NCBI GenBank assembly: GCA_037447605.1 | Contig: CM074811.1 | Span: 3,659,299-3,711,061, forward strand | Direction: 5' to 3' | DNA length: 51,763 nt | Source: Zygnema circumcarinatum | Lineage: Eukaryota > Streptophyta > Zygnematophyceae > Zygnematales > Zygnemataceae | Part shown: piece after piece, positions 10,301-25,474 of the stretch | Position numbering within the stretch: the first letter of the stretch is position 1 | How the letters are laid out: each line of letters begins with the position of its first letter | The notes under the pieces: generated by a model | Database searches by the model: none | The model's input: the letters and a program-made list of their open reading frames with translations, nothing else | What the model was told of the DNA's origin: nothing | Translations under genes and position numbers: made by a program

Positions 10301-13300
10301 ATTGATTATGGCTCGCCTTTGGTGACTCTCATTTTTCTTTTTCATTGCAGGCTATCGCAGCAGCTTGTGAAATTGAGTGAGGAGCGGCTTGTGCTGCTCC
10401 TGCCTGATGAGCCGCCCAATCTTTCTGCGGAAGGCCAAGCAAAAGGTCGAGAAGAATCTTCTGCAGCTCATGCCTTGCATAGCATTCGGCAACTGGCAGC
10501 TCAAATTAGTCTGCGACGTTCACAGGTCCAAGAGGCGAATGGTGTAAGCAACCATGGCTTTTTTGCGCTCAATGTTTTTCGGTTTTGCCTTTCATGTTGT
10601 GGGGTTCGCACAAGCTCATTTAATACAAGGAGGATAATGTAAAACATTGCTGCTGTACATTGTTGACTGTAACGTCTCGTCGACCAATCAGATCGGGAAT
10701 ACGAACTGTTTAAGAGTGTTTGTATCCGTATGTCACATATAGTGCCAATTTGGTTAGCACCTTTCTCTAGTACACCTTACATCCTTGAAGCTTCTATTAG
10801 CAGAAAGTTTGCCGTTTAAAAAGTGAATAGTTTAGCAGGACCTAAATGCTTTTGTTGTGCGTCTAGCTTCAAGTTCACCCTTGACCAGTGTGAGAGTGTT
10901 TGGCATAATGTTACGAGCACAGCTGCCCACCGTAGAGCCGCCGAGTGCGCCTTCTCGAGAGGACAGCCGACAGCAAGCGATGCAGAAATCCCAAGAGCTG
11001 CAGCAGCTGGTGGTGCAGCTGGCGGATGAAGAAACTGCTCTTCAAATGCAGGTCCTTAAACTCTGCCCAAGACCATTCAAGGTTTCACTGGTCGTGCCCA
11101 TTTGGTGTATGCTGACTCATCCTAAGACAGGTGTGGTCAAGGTTGCTACACACTCGAAAGAGAAAAAAAACGAATGGGTTTTAGCTTACTGATGAATTGT
11201 TCGATCACTGCAGCTCGTGGCTGCAGAAAAGGAGGTTGAGCGTTTGCGAGGATCTCTCGCAGCTCTTGATACAAGGCGTCAAGTGTTGAACGCACAGCTT
11301 GAAGCTTCTGCGCAGGTAGGACCTCTTTAGGAGCCCACTCACAACTGGGAAATGAACGTGGGATCCCTACTTGTGTGACGAGCACGAACTATTGGATGGG
11401 TCCCGTCCTGGGAGTGTTTTGGGGCACAGGCGTCCCGAGAGGGCGGCTTGCCATGTGCGCCTAACGGTGTTATGAGGCACAGGCGCCCCGAGAGGGCCGC
11501 TTGCCATGTGCGCCTAACTATGTTATAAGGCACAGGCGTCCCGAGGGGGCGGCTTGACATGTGCGCCTAACTTTGGGGTCTCGCAGGAGCAGGGCGCGGA
11601 GGCGGGCGGTCTGGAGGAGGCAGAGGGCGCCCTGCAGAGGGCGGGGCCCGCGGAGCGAGCCCACTTGTGGTGTGCGCAACAGCTCGGGGTGGTGCACTCG
11701 CTGGAGGCCCTGCTGGTGCGGCCAGCGGAGGTGGGCAGCAGGGGCACCATGCAAGGACTCCTTTCAACTTTCAAGCTGTGGTGCTAGTCACTTAACATGA
11801 ATGGGGCGACTCCGTCGCATCCTGTTCTTTCTGGTTCAATCAGTGGTTGGGTTTCAACTGTGGGGTTTGATGGTTTTGAAGATGCTCGTCGATCTCTTGT
11901 CTCTCTCTGATAAAGAAAAAGGCGATTGTGTATTTCACACTTTCAGGGGAGTAGTGGCAGCAACGACAGCGCACAGGAAGAGATGGTGTGTGGGGTCATG
12001 TGCCGCGCTGTGGTGGAGCACCTGCAAGCATTGGCGGGCTTTATGGCGCACAAACAGCAGCAGCTGCACGAGTGCGGGCCTTTCTCCCCTTTTCTTCTTT
12101 CTTTTCATGCTCTGCCGTGTCCTACTTGTTGTGGGTCGTTTTGTTCAGCGATCAATCCGTAATGTTTGTTCGTCTGTGTGAGGTACAGAGCTGGTCAACG
12201 TCTCCACTTCAGTCAGGCTAAGTTGGCATCAATGGAGGCTGATCTCGCACGCCTGCGTGAACGCAAGCAGACGCAGCTGGTGGGCTGCTGCCCCCCTCAG
12301 CTTGAGTGTGCCGGACTAAAATACTGCATACAGCGACTGCGTAGAAATGGAATTTCCTGCATCCCCATTGGATGTGAACAAGGGGATCAGTTCTTCGTTT
12401 TGTTGAGTTGGAGACATTGATGGAGTCGTGTGCTTTCTCAACATTCTTGCTTAAAGTGAGGGAGTCTGAATGGTGGGTGCAGGCCAAAGAGTTAGAAAAG
12501 CCCAGGGAAAGCTACAGCACCATGAGCAAGGTGAGGAAGGATGTCAGACTGCATCCCACAGATGATGTACCGTGAAAGCCTTTTTTGCTCACATAATTCT
12601 TCGTTTGTGTTGTCCTTCACGTAATGATTCTGGTGGAAGACACGATCATCTTGAAACATAAACAATGACTATGCCTGTGTGTCAAGGGCGTTCATGTAGA
12701 TACACCCATGACTCCACTTTCTATGAGCTTTCTATGACCTCGTTTGTTACTTAGGTTGTCAGTTTTCTTGCAGTAATGTCTTAAAGTGATGCGCATGCAG
12801 GAGTGGGCTGCCCGAGTGGAGGCAATCCTGGCGGAGGCGGCGGAGGCGGAGGCGGCGCTGCAGCGGCCCGCTCTGCGCACAGCGGTGGCGCTGCTACCCC
12901 CGCAGCCGCCCGTGCACCGCCTGCTCGGCCAGATCGGCCTCCTCCTGCACCAGGTGTGCCCCTACTCTCGCTACGCACACTCCTGCAAATCAATGCAAAT
13001 CCGTCAGTCCACCGAGCTTCTCCAAGTAGGAATCGTCTAAACGAATTGTCCTGTAGTGATAACGCGCATATGGGTAGTATCCAAGTCCGATGGGTTACAT
13101 TTTGTCCATGGAGGCCAACTTGATGGAGACATGTGGAACAAAGTTCAGTTCTTGACGGGAGGGAGTAGTGGTCTATGCTGTTTTAGGTTGTCCACAGGCG
13201 CCATGCGCTTGACGTGCCAAGTAGGGAAGGACAGCGAATAGATCAATGGTTTGTTCGATCGTCAGTTGCGGAGCACAATCGATGGTTGACAAACTATTTG

Positions 13301-14572
13301 ATCTTGTTCATTGCCCTCGCCTTGTCTCCTTGTCTCGGAGAGGGATGAGAGGAGAGATTGCCCAAAAATAAAGATTGCCTGGTCATTTTGCAGTGTCCAA
13401 TCTGATCTCTGAGCCGCCTCTGCAGTTTCTTTCTTTGCTAACCTCGCCACCTGTGTCCCTATCATATAGAAGATGGTCTTTCTGCGTTTACGTGCTGCTT
13501 GTATTGAAGCAGAGGTTATTTCCAAAACGTTTTCCTAGAACCTAGTGGTTGCTTTCCAAGTTTGCACTGTCCTGATACAGTCTGTGGGGTTGCAGGTGAA
13601 GGTGGAGCACAGCACCATACTGGCGGGCCCCCCTCTCCCATCCCCTGCAGAAGTTGCGGTAGACGCACCTCGACCCTCCCGACTAGTGCAGCGTCCCCAG
13701 ATAGCGCCGCAAAGTTCTGCACAGGAGGTGCTTCTAAGCGAACTCTCACCTGCTCCCGCAGCTGCCTGCTTGCTGGTTTGTTGAGCCGGAAGCTTGTGAC
13801 TTGAATGTTGTCCGATAGTTTTATGCTGAGGTTGCAATGGTTACTGACAGGCTGCCAACCAAGGGGGGCGAACTAAGGGTGGTCTCTGCTGTGTTGTTTG
13901 GATTGGCAGACTGCAGCAGGCAACAAAAGAGGGACTACATCTCAGAGAGGGCGGCGTCCAGGGCAGGTGCGACTCCTTGTGTCGGACTTTTGTCTTATTT
14001 GCAATTGAAGGAAATGAACAAGTTTATTGTGATTGGGGTCGTGGGGTCGAAGTACGGGAGGAGCATTGCTGAAGGTGTAAAGAGAACGGGCGACTTAACT
14101 GCAGGGTTATGACTCTGCTCATGCGTTATCTTTAGAGACCTAAGTGATACCTGTATCAGAGCGTACTGTTGCTTGTCATATTTCATTCAGTGACGAAAAG
14201 AGTTTGGAAGCAGACCACTACTGGCATTTCCATAGGTGAATTTGGTTTCGAGACGACGATTGCATAGCAGGCTCGCATCCGGAATGGTTCCGCACTTGCA
14301 CTCAGGAATGCCACTCAAGCGGAGGTTGTATGCGGTTTTGACAGAGTGGAGCACCGGCCAAAGTTCCGGAAAGTGCCGACCACAGTGTTCGCCAAGCAGC
14401 CAGCCATGGCCAGCATGCAATAGGGCCTGTAAAGGTGCGTCTCTACTCCCCTCCGCAAACTGTGGCAGTACAACCGTCCCGTCCTCCTATCCTTCATGCA
14501 TGCAACACAAGTGATCTGTGCTACGAGGAATACAGGCGGAATGTGAACGGGTCCGATGCAAGTGCAGCCTGA
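7390..14572 (+). CDS. Unidentified coiled-coil protein
   Basis: Fifteen exons were modelled: 7390-8013, 9057-9215, 9803-9892, 10067-10143, 10351-10525, 10923-11051, 11214-11315, 11587-11730, 11947-12071, 12189-12279, 12483-12530, 12801-12953, 13596-13775, 13910-13966, 14345-14572 (about 793 aa). All junctions keep phase. I do not recognise the family. The first about 180 residues are Ser/Asn-rich and disordered, starting MAKIQNPFDLL, with an NPF tripeptide of the kind bound by EH domains. Next comes a compact segment (VQLWYEWIARAQ; LTWKQ), then long Leu/Gln/Glu-rich heptads (for example QAKLASMEADLARLRERKQ) and an Ala/Pro-rich low-complexity tail. No membrane span or catalytic motif is visible. 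A cytoskeletal, tethering or scaffold role is possible but unproven. The last three exons are the least certain. Confidence 0.68.
11414..11572. repeat. 53-bp minisatellite, three tandem copies
   Basis: Three copies start near 11414, 11467 and 11520. Each contains GGCACAGGCG, CCCGAGAGGG and CATGTGCGCCTAAC with a few substitutions. The array lies in the intron 11316-11586 of the coiled-coil gene and ends about 15 bp before the acceptor. Confidence 0.9.
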
Positions 14573-15585
14573 GGGGTGCACCGCTTCCATTTCCGTTGTT
14601 CTTCAGCGGCCGACCTGTCACTTTGTCAGGTGGCAGCCCCAGTCAGCGGCTTTCCTGACTCGGTGCATGTCCGTGCAGGGTGCGGCTGCATCCCTCGGGC
14701 CGGGTGAGCTGCCCGCTCCCGTGCCGCAGCTGGGAGCGTGGAAGGATCTCCGCCTTTCTTCATGAGCGTTTGGAGGGGCCGCCATGGATCATCTGTCCAG
14801 AGGAGACAATAGCAGTGCATCCTGCCTTCTGACTGGCCCTTTTGGCCATGACGACGCCGGAGAGATGGGCAGGCTGCCCATTCCCACCGGACAAAACAAA
14901 GGGTGCACGTGTCCTGTTTCAGAATAGCGCTAAATTTGTTGGAACATATTGCTGGTTCACATTTTAGCCTTATTGTATGCTTTCAGCGCGGTGAGTACTG
15001 TTGACGAGAGTGGTCTAGCTGTTGGGTGTGTGTGGACTTTGCGGCATTCATGGGTTGTGTGTCCTTGGTCCGTGCTCTCCCGCGCGTGTTTCCATTGCAA
15101 GATGGCGCACTGCGAGCCTGGCGCTCCCCTCCATAAAGACGAATGTGTACCTCTCGCGCATCAAATTGCATGGGAAAGAGCAATAGCAACGTCAGGAAAG
15201 GCCCCCGAACTGCCCGGAGGGGGTGGGGCAGCACAGCACTGCGGTACAACGCGGCAGGCAAACGCTTCAATTCAGCGAAAAGACGAGGGGTTCGCGTCCT
15301 CGTGTTCCTTCCATTCCTTCCTCCCTCCATGCCCCTCCCTCCGGGGAAGCAACCGGAAGGCAAGGGTCCCTTGCACCCGAGGAGGCCTTTTCGTGCCGTA
15401 CGGCGTGTTGTGTCACGTCACGTACGGCCCCTCCTATCAAGCAGATGGAAACGTTTTCGCCTGCCCGCAATTCAAATTCGGTCGCGTATCGCGCGTATCG
15501 CCCGAGACCGCGCCGGCTCCGACAAGCAGCGCGGGGGTAGGGAGAGAGGGAGGGGCAGGGAGGGGAAGAAAGGGGGAGGGCGGTC
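14573..15585. other. Spacer between the coiled-coil gene and POLD4
   Basis: This should contain the 3' end of the coiled-coil gene and the 5' region of POLD4. The last 350 bp are GC-rich with purine-rich (GGGAGGGG-type) stretches just before the POLD4 start codon. Several frames are open because of the GC content, but none resembles a known protein. No TATA box is obvious. Confidence 0.4.
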
Positions 15586-16397
15586 ATGGCGGGCGCGCAG
15601 GCCGACATCAGCCGCGCCTTCGCGCAGAGGAAACCGCGCGTGCACGGAAAGGACCGGCTCGCGAAGGCGCCCTCCGGCTTGGAGGCGCAGGGCCGCTGGC
15701 AAAGCGAAACCGGAAAGTGCGATGCGGAGAAGCCTCAGGTCTCGGCAGAGCGGAGGTGGCAGCTGGAGGCAGCTCTGGATGAAGGTGAGAAGACTGCGTT
15801 AGTGAAGCTTCAGATTGGGTCTCATTATTTCCACGAAACGTTCTTGCCGAGGTGGGGGGGAGGGGGGGGGGGGGGTGGGGGGTGGCGTGCGCTCGTCTTC
15901 AATTTTACTTGGAATATCTGCCCATGTGGATATTTTTTATTCTTAAACAGCAGTTAGGCAGAGGTTGCGACTTCTCTCGTTTAGACAAAGAAGTGACAAA
16001 GAATCGAAACTCAGGCCACAATCAAATGCGCGTTACTTTGGTACTTGTTTAGTTTGGGCTTTTGACGGCTGTGGAGGTGGAACACTGTTGCAAGCACAGT
16101 CTCGGGTGGGTTTGACATGGCTTCAGCTACACGAGTTGCAAGACATAGACATCTTTTTTTTTTTTTTTAATGGCTGACAGCTGAACGTGCTCTGCCATTT
16201 TAGATGCGGAAGAAGAGATGGAGGTTGCTTTGCGAGCATGGGACATGGACATGAGGTACGGGCCTTGCATCGGAGTCACCCGATTGCAGCGGTGGGAGCG
16301 CGCCAAAAGACTGGGCCTATCGCCTCCTGAGCACGTGCACGACTTCCTCGTCCACGCGGGGGCCACTCGCCACTGCTTGTGGGAGAATCGAGTGTAG
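15586..16397 (+). CDS. POLD4: DNA polymerase delta subunit 4 (p12)
   Basis: Two exons, 15586-15784 and 16204-16397, encode 130 aa; the human protein is 107 aa. POLD4 is the smallest subunit of replicative DNA polymerase delta. It stabilises the complex and helps PCNA-dependent synthesis in the nucleus. The second exon carries the family signature: an Asp/Glu helix, then WDMDMRYGPCIGVTRLQRWERA, which matches the conserved YGPC-G-TRL-RW-RA block, followed by LGL-PP and a C-terminal LWE segment. The basic N-terminus (ISRAFAQRKPR) is where animal POLD4 has its PCNA-interaction motif, although a canonical PIP box is not clear. The intron carries a long G-rich tract. The gene converges with NOL. 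Confidence 0.9.
15853..15884 (+). repeat. Poly-G tract in POLD4 intron
   Basis: About 30 bases that are nearly all G, with only T or A interruptions, lie in the single POLD4 intron, on the transcribed RNA strand. Four or more G runs make a G-quadruplex possible. The tract is also prone to assembly error. Confidence 0.8.
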
Positions 16398-17311
16398 ACT
16401 GCTCCTGCAATCTGGACGCCTTAAAGGCGTCGATCTTTAATCTCTCTTCATTCAAATTCGGCTTCCCCCAGGGGTATGCAGGGGGGCTGTTGTATAGTCA
16501 CATGGGGCCCTTTCTTCGGTTTTGTTGCCAACTGAACTGCTTTAAGTGACCGCCTTTCTCTTCTCGGCTGAGAGTCTTTAAATGCCGAAGGCCGCTTAAG
16601 CTCAGATGCGCACTGAACTTAGGTTGTAGCGTACCTCCAGCTTTCTAAAGCTATATCGTATGTCCAAAGGGCACTTTTATGGCTATCTATGCTGCTATAG
16701 TTCCTGTAGGGGCGACTTTGCAATAGGAATTAGGATTGGGTGGCCAATTAGGGGAGCACTTGTTAGTGGGGCGACAAATGTTCCGTGAAATCGCAAAGTT
16801 TTCCGGCATTCACGTCAGGCATAAGTGGCGTGTTGTTGGAAGCTTGCACGCAGCCTTCGAACGACCTCACCAATGCCGGCATCCCTGTCTGTTCACAAGT
16901 ATGACGTGATGCTGAACAGAAGAAGCTTTTGTTGGAAAGATTTCTCCATGTGTTTGATGGGGACTGCAACACCCGGCCTATACAAAGCCGAAAGTGCACA
17001 AATTCAACCAGTACTGAACACCGCGCGGTGTAAAAGAGATGCAAGGAAAACAAAACTTTTGAGTGATGGCGTCGCAATCGAAGGAAGAAACCAAACACGG
17101 TCGCGGCTGGACGTCCAAATCCTGCCGCAAACCGTTTTTCCATATAAAAAAAAATCAAAATTTCACGGCTTCCGAGCTTCTAGATTGAGAGCACGCTCGC
17201 TGCCGCCTGCCGAGTCAAGTCCCAAGGACAGAAAATGCTTCAGATAACCAAATCATTCGCACCCAAAAAAAAAAACCTTCTGCCGACGATTTATTGCACG
17301 GATCCAGCCGC
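16398..17311. other. Convergent spacer POLD4 / NOL
   Basis: The two genes end toward each other here. The region should hold both 3' untranslated regions. Short A runs occur at about 17148-17160 and 17264-17275. No gene or RNA is recognised. Confidence 0.45.
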
Positions 17312-21564
<4,253 letters not shown>

Positions 21565-21932
21565 GGCCACGGCCGTGTATGGCCTCCTCGAGCGAGTGGC
21601 GTCAGCGAGCGATGGCCTCCCTCCCTCCCTCTCCCGCGTCGCCTGTAGCGGGCGCATCGTATCGTATCGGAATGCGCAATTCCTTTTGTATCGTTTCGTA
21701 TCGGTCTGTATCTATCGTACCGCGGCGAGGTGGGCAGGCGCAACTCCCCGCGCGCGGCGCGGAGCGGAGCGGATGGGCCCGCCGGCGGCCATGGCTGCAC
21801 CTCCGGATGCGGCGCAGCCCGCCATGACGCCCGCCTCCCTCGCCCCTTCACGCCTGCCGAGCACCGCTGCAGGAGGCGTCCTCTGGGGCCCGCTGCTAAA
21901 TAATGCAGCCATAGTGGCCAGGGCGTCACGGC
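21565..21932. promoter_or_regulatory. Bidirectional promoter region, NOL / 7TM gene
   Basis: A 368-bp divergent spacer. Between about 21656 and 21723 a TATCG motif recurs about six times in 68 bp (ATCGTATCGTATCGG, TTGTATCG, TCGTATCGG, CTATCG). The rest is GC-rich. The clustering could represent binding sites, or decayed tandem repeats. Confidence 0.45.
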
Positions 21933-23719
21933 ATGGAGTCCACCGGCAGCAGCAGCAGCAGCGCGACAGCTCTGAACCTGAGCGATGAGTGGGAGGCGGC
22001 GTATCGGCCGCTGCCGGCGCTTTTCCTTGGCTTCTTCTTCACCTGGGCGCTGCTCCTCGCCGCCTGGGTGGCACACACTTGGCTTAAGCGCCGCTGGCAG
22101 GTCGCTTCTCCGCCTTCTCCACTGCGAGGGGGGGCATCTGCGCTCACTGCACGCACTGCTCGCTGGTGGGGCGGGTGTAGAAGCTCTCTCGTGAAATTTT
22201 TAGTCGCTTGTGTGGCTGTCATTTCGACCAGGCTATGTTCCATCTAAATCTACACACGGTTCCTAGCTTGTAGGAACGCTCAGGTGATCTTGCTCAATGG
22301 CGAACGTCTTAAGGAAAGAGATCGTCCAAACGGCGTGGCTTGTGCGTCCTGTCGGTGCTACTGAAACGCTGAAACGCGAGAATCAGATAGACGCGTGACA
22401 GCAACCGTCCTAACGTGTTACATCCATGGCGGGGTCCGTCAGCGCCGACTCAGAGTGGATGCTGTTGTGCAGCCTGTGTGCATTCTGTAGCCAACAAGTT
22501 CCAAAGACATAAGGGTTATCTCCTATTGCATTTCTCATTCTGTCTCCGCACAAACACTCTGAACGGAGTGACCGAGTCATGTAGGCGTAAGCCCCATTTC
22601 CGAAGTAATGTATGCGAGATCAGACTACAAATTAGCCCTGGCGATTGTTGGGACTAGGAGTTCAGATCTTTTGATTCGTACTACTAGTAGTGCCAAATTG
22701 ACAGTTGCAAAGATGGTCTAGTTAGCTCTCTCTATATTCCTCACAGGCCTCCCTCGCTGGGAGGGGCAGCAAACCATGGAAAACGCCACCTTAGCGATTG
22801 CCCTCCTTTTGCGCGTGCAGAGCGCCGACCTGCAGTGGGCTCTCACTGCAGTGCCTCTCCTTAAGACCATCGTGCTCGGCCTCTCATTCTTCTTCTGGTA
22901 AGCGCTCCCCCTCGCCATAACCTCACACTGCGAGAGCCGCGAATAGGACACGCAGCGGGGAGGCGGATAGCACCGCACTCTCCATTCTGCTGCCCCCCAG
23001 GAAAAAGCTTTGCCACCCCACGCGCAGTGCATATGAGAGTGCCGTGCTGCAGTCCTCAGTAGCGCTGCGGATGGGCAGACGGCTTGCATGAGGACGAAGC
23101 GGAGTGAGCGGGTGGCAGGCGCTCGTGTCTTCGTGTCGGCGCGTGTTCGTTTTGGGTTGCTTTCGGCCTGTTCGTGGGGCGGCTCTTCTTGGAGACCTCG
23201 CTCCTCCTCGCGGCGCTGCTCATCGCGGAGGGCCTCTGCGTCACGCGGCCGCACCTCGCGCCCGCACAGCGCCGCACCATTGCGGGTGCGCCCCCCTCCC
23301 TCCAACCCGCCCGGGAGACGACTGGGGGAATGGCCGGGGTCATGTTTCAGAGGTCACACCGCAACTCGGGGGGTGCGGCTTCACGCACCCCTCCGCTGCA
23401 ATCTGGAAATGTAATGCAAAGGAGTTCGAGTGAACCAAAGCTGAAAGCCGGGGAGCCGAAACGAGAGAAACACCTCTTTGCACTTGTTGCACGGAAGTGC
23501 GCAGTTGCAGATCCTCACTTCAATTGAGAGACGGTGCTGCGACAAAAGTGAGCCTTCGGAGCCATCTCATACCGCATTGTTTCGTCTTGCAGGTTTTGTG
23601 TCTTTGCTGTACCTCACTCTGACAGGCTACAAGGCCGCTGTGCCCCGGTTCTCTGTGAGTTTTCCAGCCCCCCCCAGCGGCAGGAGCGTGTTCTCCACCA
23701 GCCCTGCCCGCTGAGCAGC

Positions 23720-23766
<47 letters not shown>

Positions 23767-25474
23767 TGGATGGATGGGTGGGGCAGGCGGCGGCGGGCGG
23801 CGCTGCCTATGCGGCGCTGCTTGTGGGCGGGGCCCTGCGCGCGCACCGTACGGCCGCGCGGCTAAGGGAGGAGGTCGCGGCGGCGGGGGAGCCCGCCCTG
23901 CGCGCGGCGCTGCTCGCCAAGTGCGGCATGTTCCGGTGTGCGGCCGTCTGCTCATATTCAATTTGCGTGTGCTGCCTTTTGCATCGGCACCCATTCAAAG
24001 GTTTGGTCTTTAGAAGGGACGCGTGCTGGAGGGTGTGCAGAAGGTACCAAGTGGCGATGCTGGCGCTTGTTCTCTTGGTACGCGCAATGCCTCCTCGAGA
24101 GCGTTTTCTGGCATGTTATATGTCGTCTATGCTCGTCCGGCCGATCAAGCTTTTTGTCATGGCATCATGTTGCCACGTACTCGACAAGGGTTCTCCTCAT
24201 TTCCATGTCCTCATTTCCTACTTTCGTTGGCTGCGCCCGAGATTTTCCTCACGTGCAACACGAAGTCCCTTTTCGAATGCAGATGCATGCTGGCAGCGAC
24301 AAACCCGGGAAGTACTGGGTGCGCCTGCTGCTGAGGGAGCTGCTCGAGACTGCCATCGTCGTCTTCATCGGGTGAGAGGCAGAGACCTGTCCTCCCAGGC
24401 CTGCGCAATAAGGCATCTTTGCTAGACATTTTCTTTTTGTGCTAGCGAATCAGCCCTTGCACCCCTGAAACTAAGGCCCCGAGTCGCTTTTGTCAGAAGC
24501 TATGGTTGAGCAGCTATGGTTGGTCGTGCTCTGCCTCCTGCAGGTGGACTTTCCGCGCTCGTGCGGGCGCCCCCGCGCTGCCCTGCGCTGCGCCCCCGCC
24601 CCTCCACACGGTGGTACGCGCCAAGCCGCTTCTGAAGGGGAGGGGGGGGGGGAGGGGGCAGAGGGGAGGGATGGGGGAGGGGNNNNNNNNNNGGGGCTGC
24701 GAAGGCTGAGCTTGGGCGTTTTGGGGCGCAGGAAGTGGACGCGGTGGACTTCCAAGGCCTGCAGCAGAAGCAGTGGCAGATTGGCATGGTAGGCGCCCCT
24801 GCACTCGCTCGGCCTTGCTTGCGCTATGTCGCCATGCGGACCCCGCCAGTCACGCAAGCCGTATCTTGTACTCAAGGAAGCTCAGGCGGACGTTTCCGAC
24901 AGTAGGAAAGGCTGTTCTAGAAATCAAGCCTGTACTTGTTCTTCTTGGTCTTTATCGTAAATGTTGTGCTCTGATGCGAGGTGTTGACGTGTGACGTGTG
25001 GCGCAGCCTGTTTCATCTCAAGCTTCAGGCTCATTCCTCCTCGTCATCATCCAGAATCCGGGCAGAGAGGCGGCGGGGAGGGAGGGTGGCCGCTCCCTCG
25101 GAGGAGCTGCCACGCCCGCCACCACTTCCTTCTCGCAGGACGAGGCGGTGGCGGCAACCTGCTGTGGACGGTCACAGGGCGCCATGGCTGAGGAGGAGGA
25201 GGAGGAGGAGGAGGAGGAGGAGGAGGAGATGGGAATCGCTTCGCTAGGAGAAGACGAGTTCTGCAGTGAAAGGGGGGTGTCAGGCGAGGGGAGGGCAACA
25301 ACAAAACACAAACCTAAACACAAGTTCTGCAACCTGCAGAACTTGTGTTTAGGTGGCGCCTTGAGCCTTGAGCCTTGCGCTTCTGCTGCGGAGATGGGCG
25401 CCGCCGGCCGTGAAGGGAGGGGGGAGTCGCGCGTGAACCTGCACGGTTCGCCGCACGGCACCCTGCGGTGGTGA
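21933..25474 (+). CDS. Unidentified seven-helix membrane protein (LUSTR-like layout)
   Basis: Ten exons, all phase-consistent: 21933-22100, 22821-22897, 23119-23285, 23593-23654, 23787-23935, 24041-24077, 24283-24371, 24544-24610, 24732-24788, 25007-25474 (446 aa). Hydrophobic segments, in order, are ALFLGFFFTWALLLAAWV, LTAVPLLKTIVLGLSFFFW, LFLETSLLLAALLIAEGLC, GFVSLLYLTLTGY, an Ala/Gly/Leu-rich helix, YQVAMLALVLL and LLRELLETAIVVFIGW. Seven spans followed by a charged tail recall the LUSTR/GPR180-type 7TM domain of plants and animals, but I cannot confirm the family. No luminal N-terminal domain or signal peptide is seen, so the protein may be a bare 7TM module or the model may lack an upstream exon. 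The last exon ends in low complexity with a 14-Glu run. An assembly gap lies in the intron 24611-24731. Confidence 0.7.
23719..23780. repeat. (ATG)n then (GATG)n microsatellite in 7TM gene intron
   Basis: Fifteen or so ATG units followed by four GATG units lie just before the acceptor of the exon starting at 23787. Like the LpxB-like array, it sits where a pyrimidine tract would be expected. Confidence 0.95.
24683..24692. other. Assembly gap (10 N)
   Basis: Ten undetermined bases follow a G-rich tract inside the 7TM gene intron between the exons ending at 24610 and starting at 24732. The true gap length is unknown; splicing phase of the flanking exons is unaffected. Confidence 0.99.
25312..25354. 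repeat. Perfect 20-bp inverted repeat with 3-nt loop
   Basis: Arms 25312-25331 and 25335-25354 are exact reverse complements around the loop ACC. The hairpin is inside the last modelled exon of the 7TM gene, about residues 102-116 of that exon. If the mRNA includes it, a very stable RNA hairpin forms near the 3' end. Confidence 0.95.

Noticed and set aside
14949-15802. Overlapping 277- and 219-codon plus frames
   Set aside because: They overlap the POLD4 promoter and first exon in the wrong frame and arise from GC-rich sequence.
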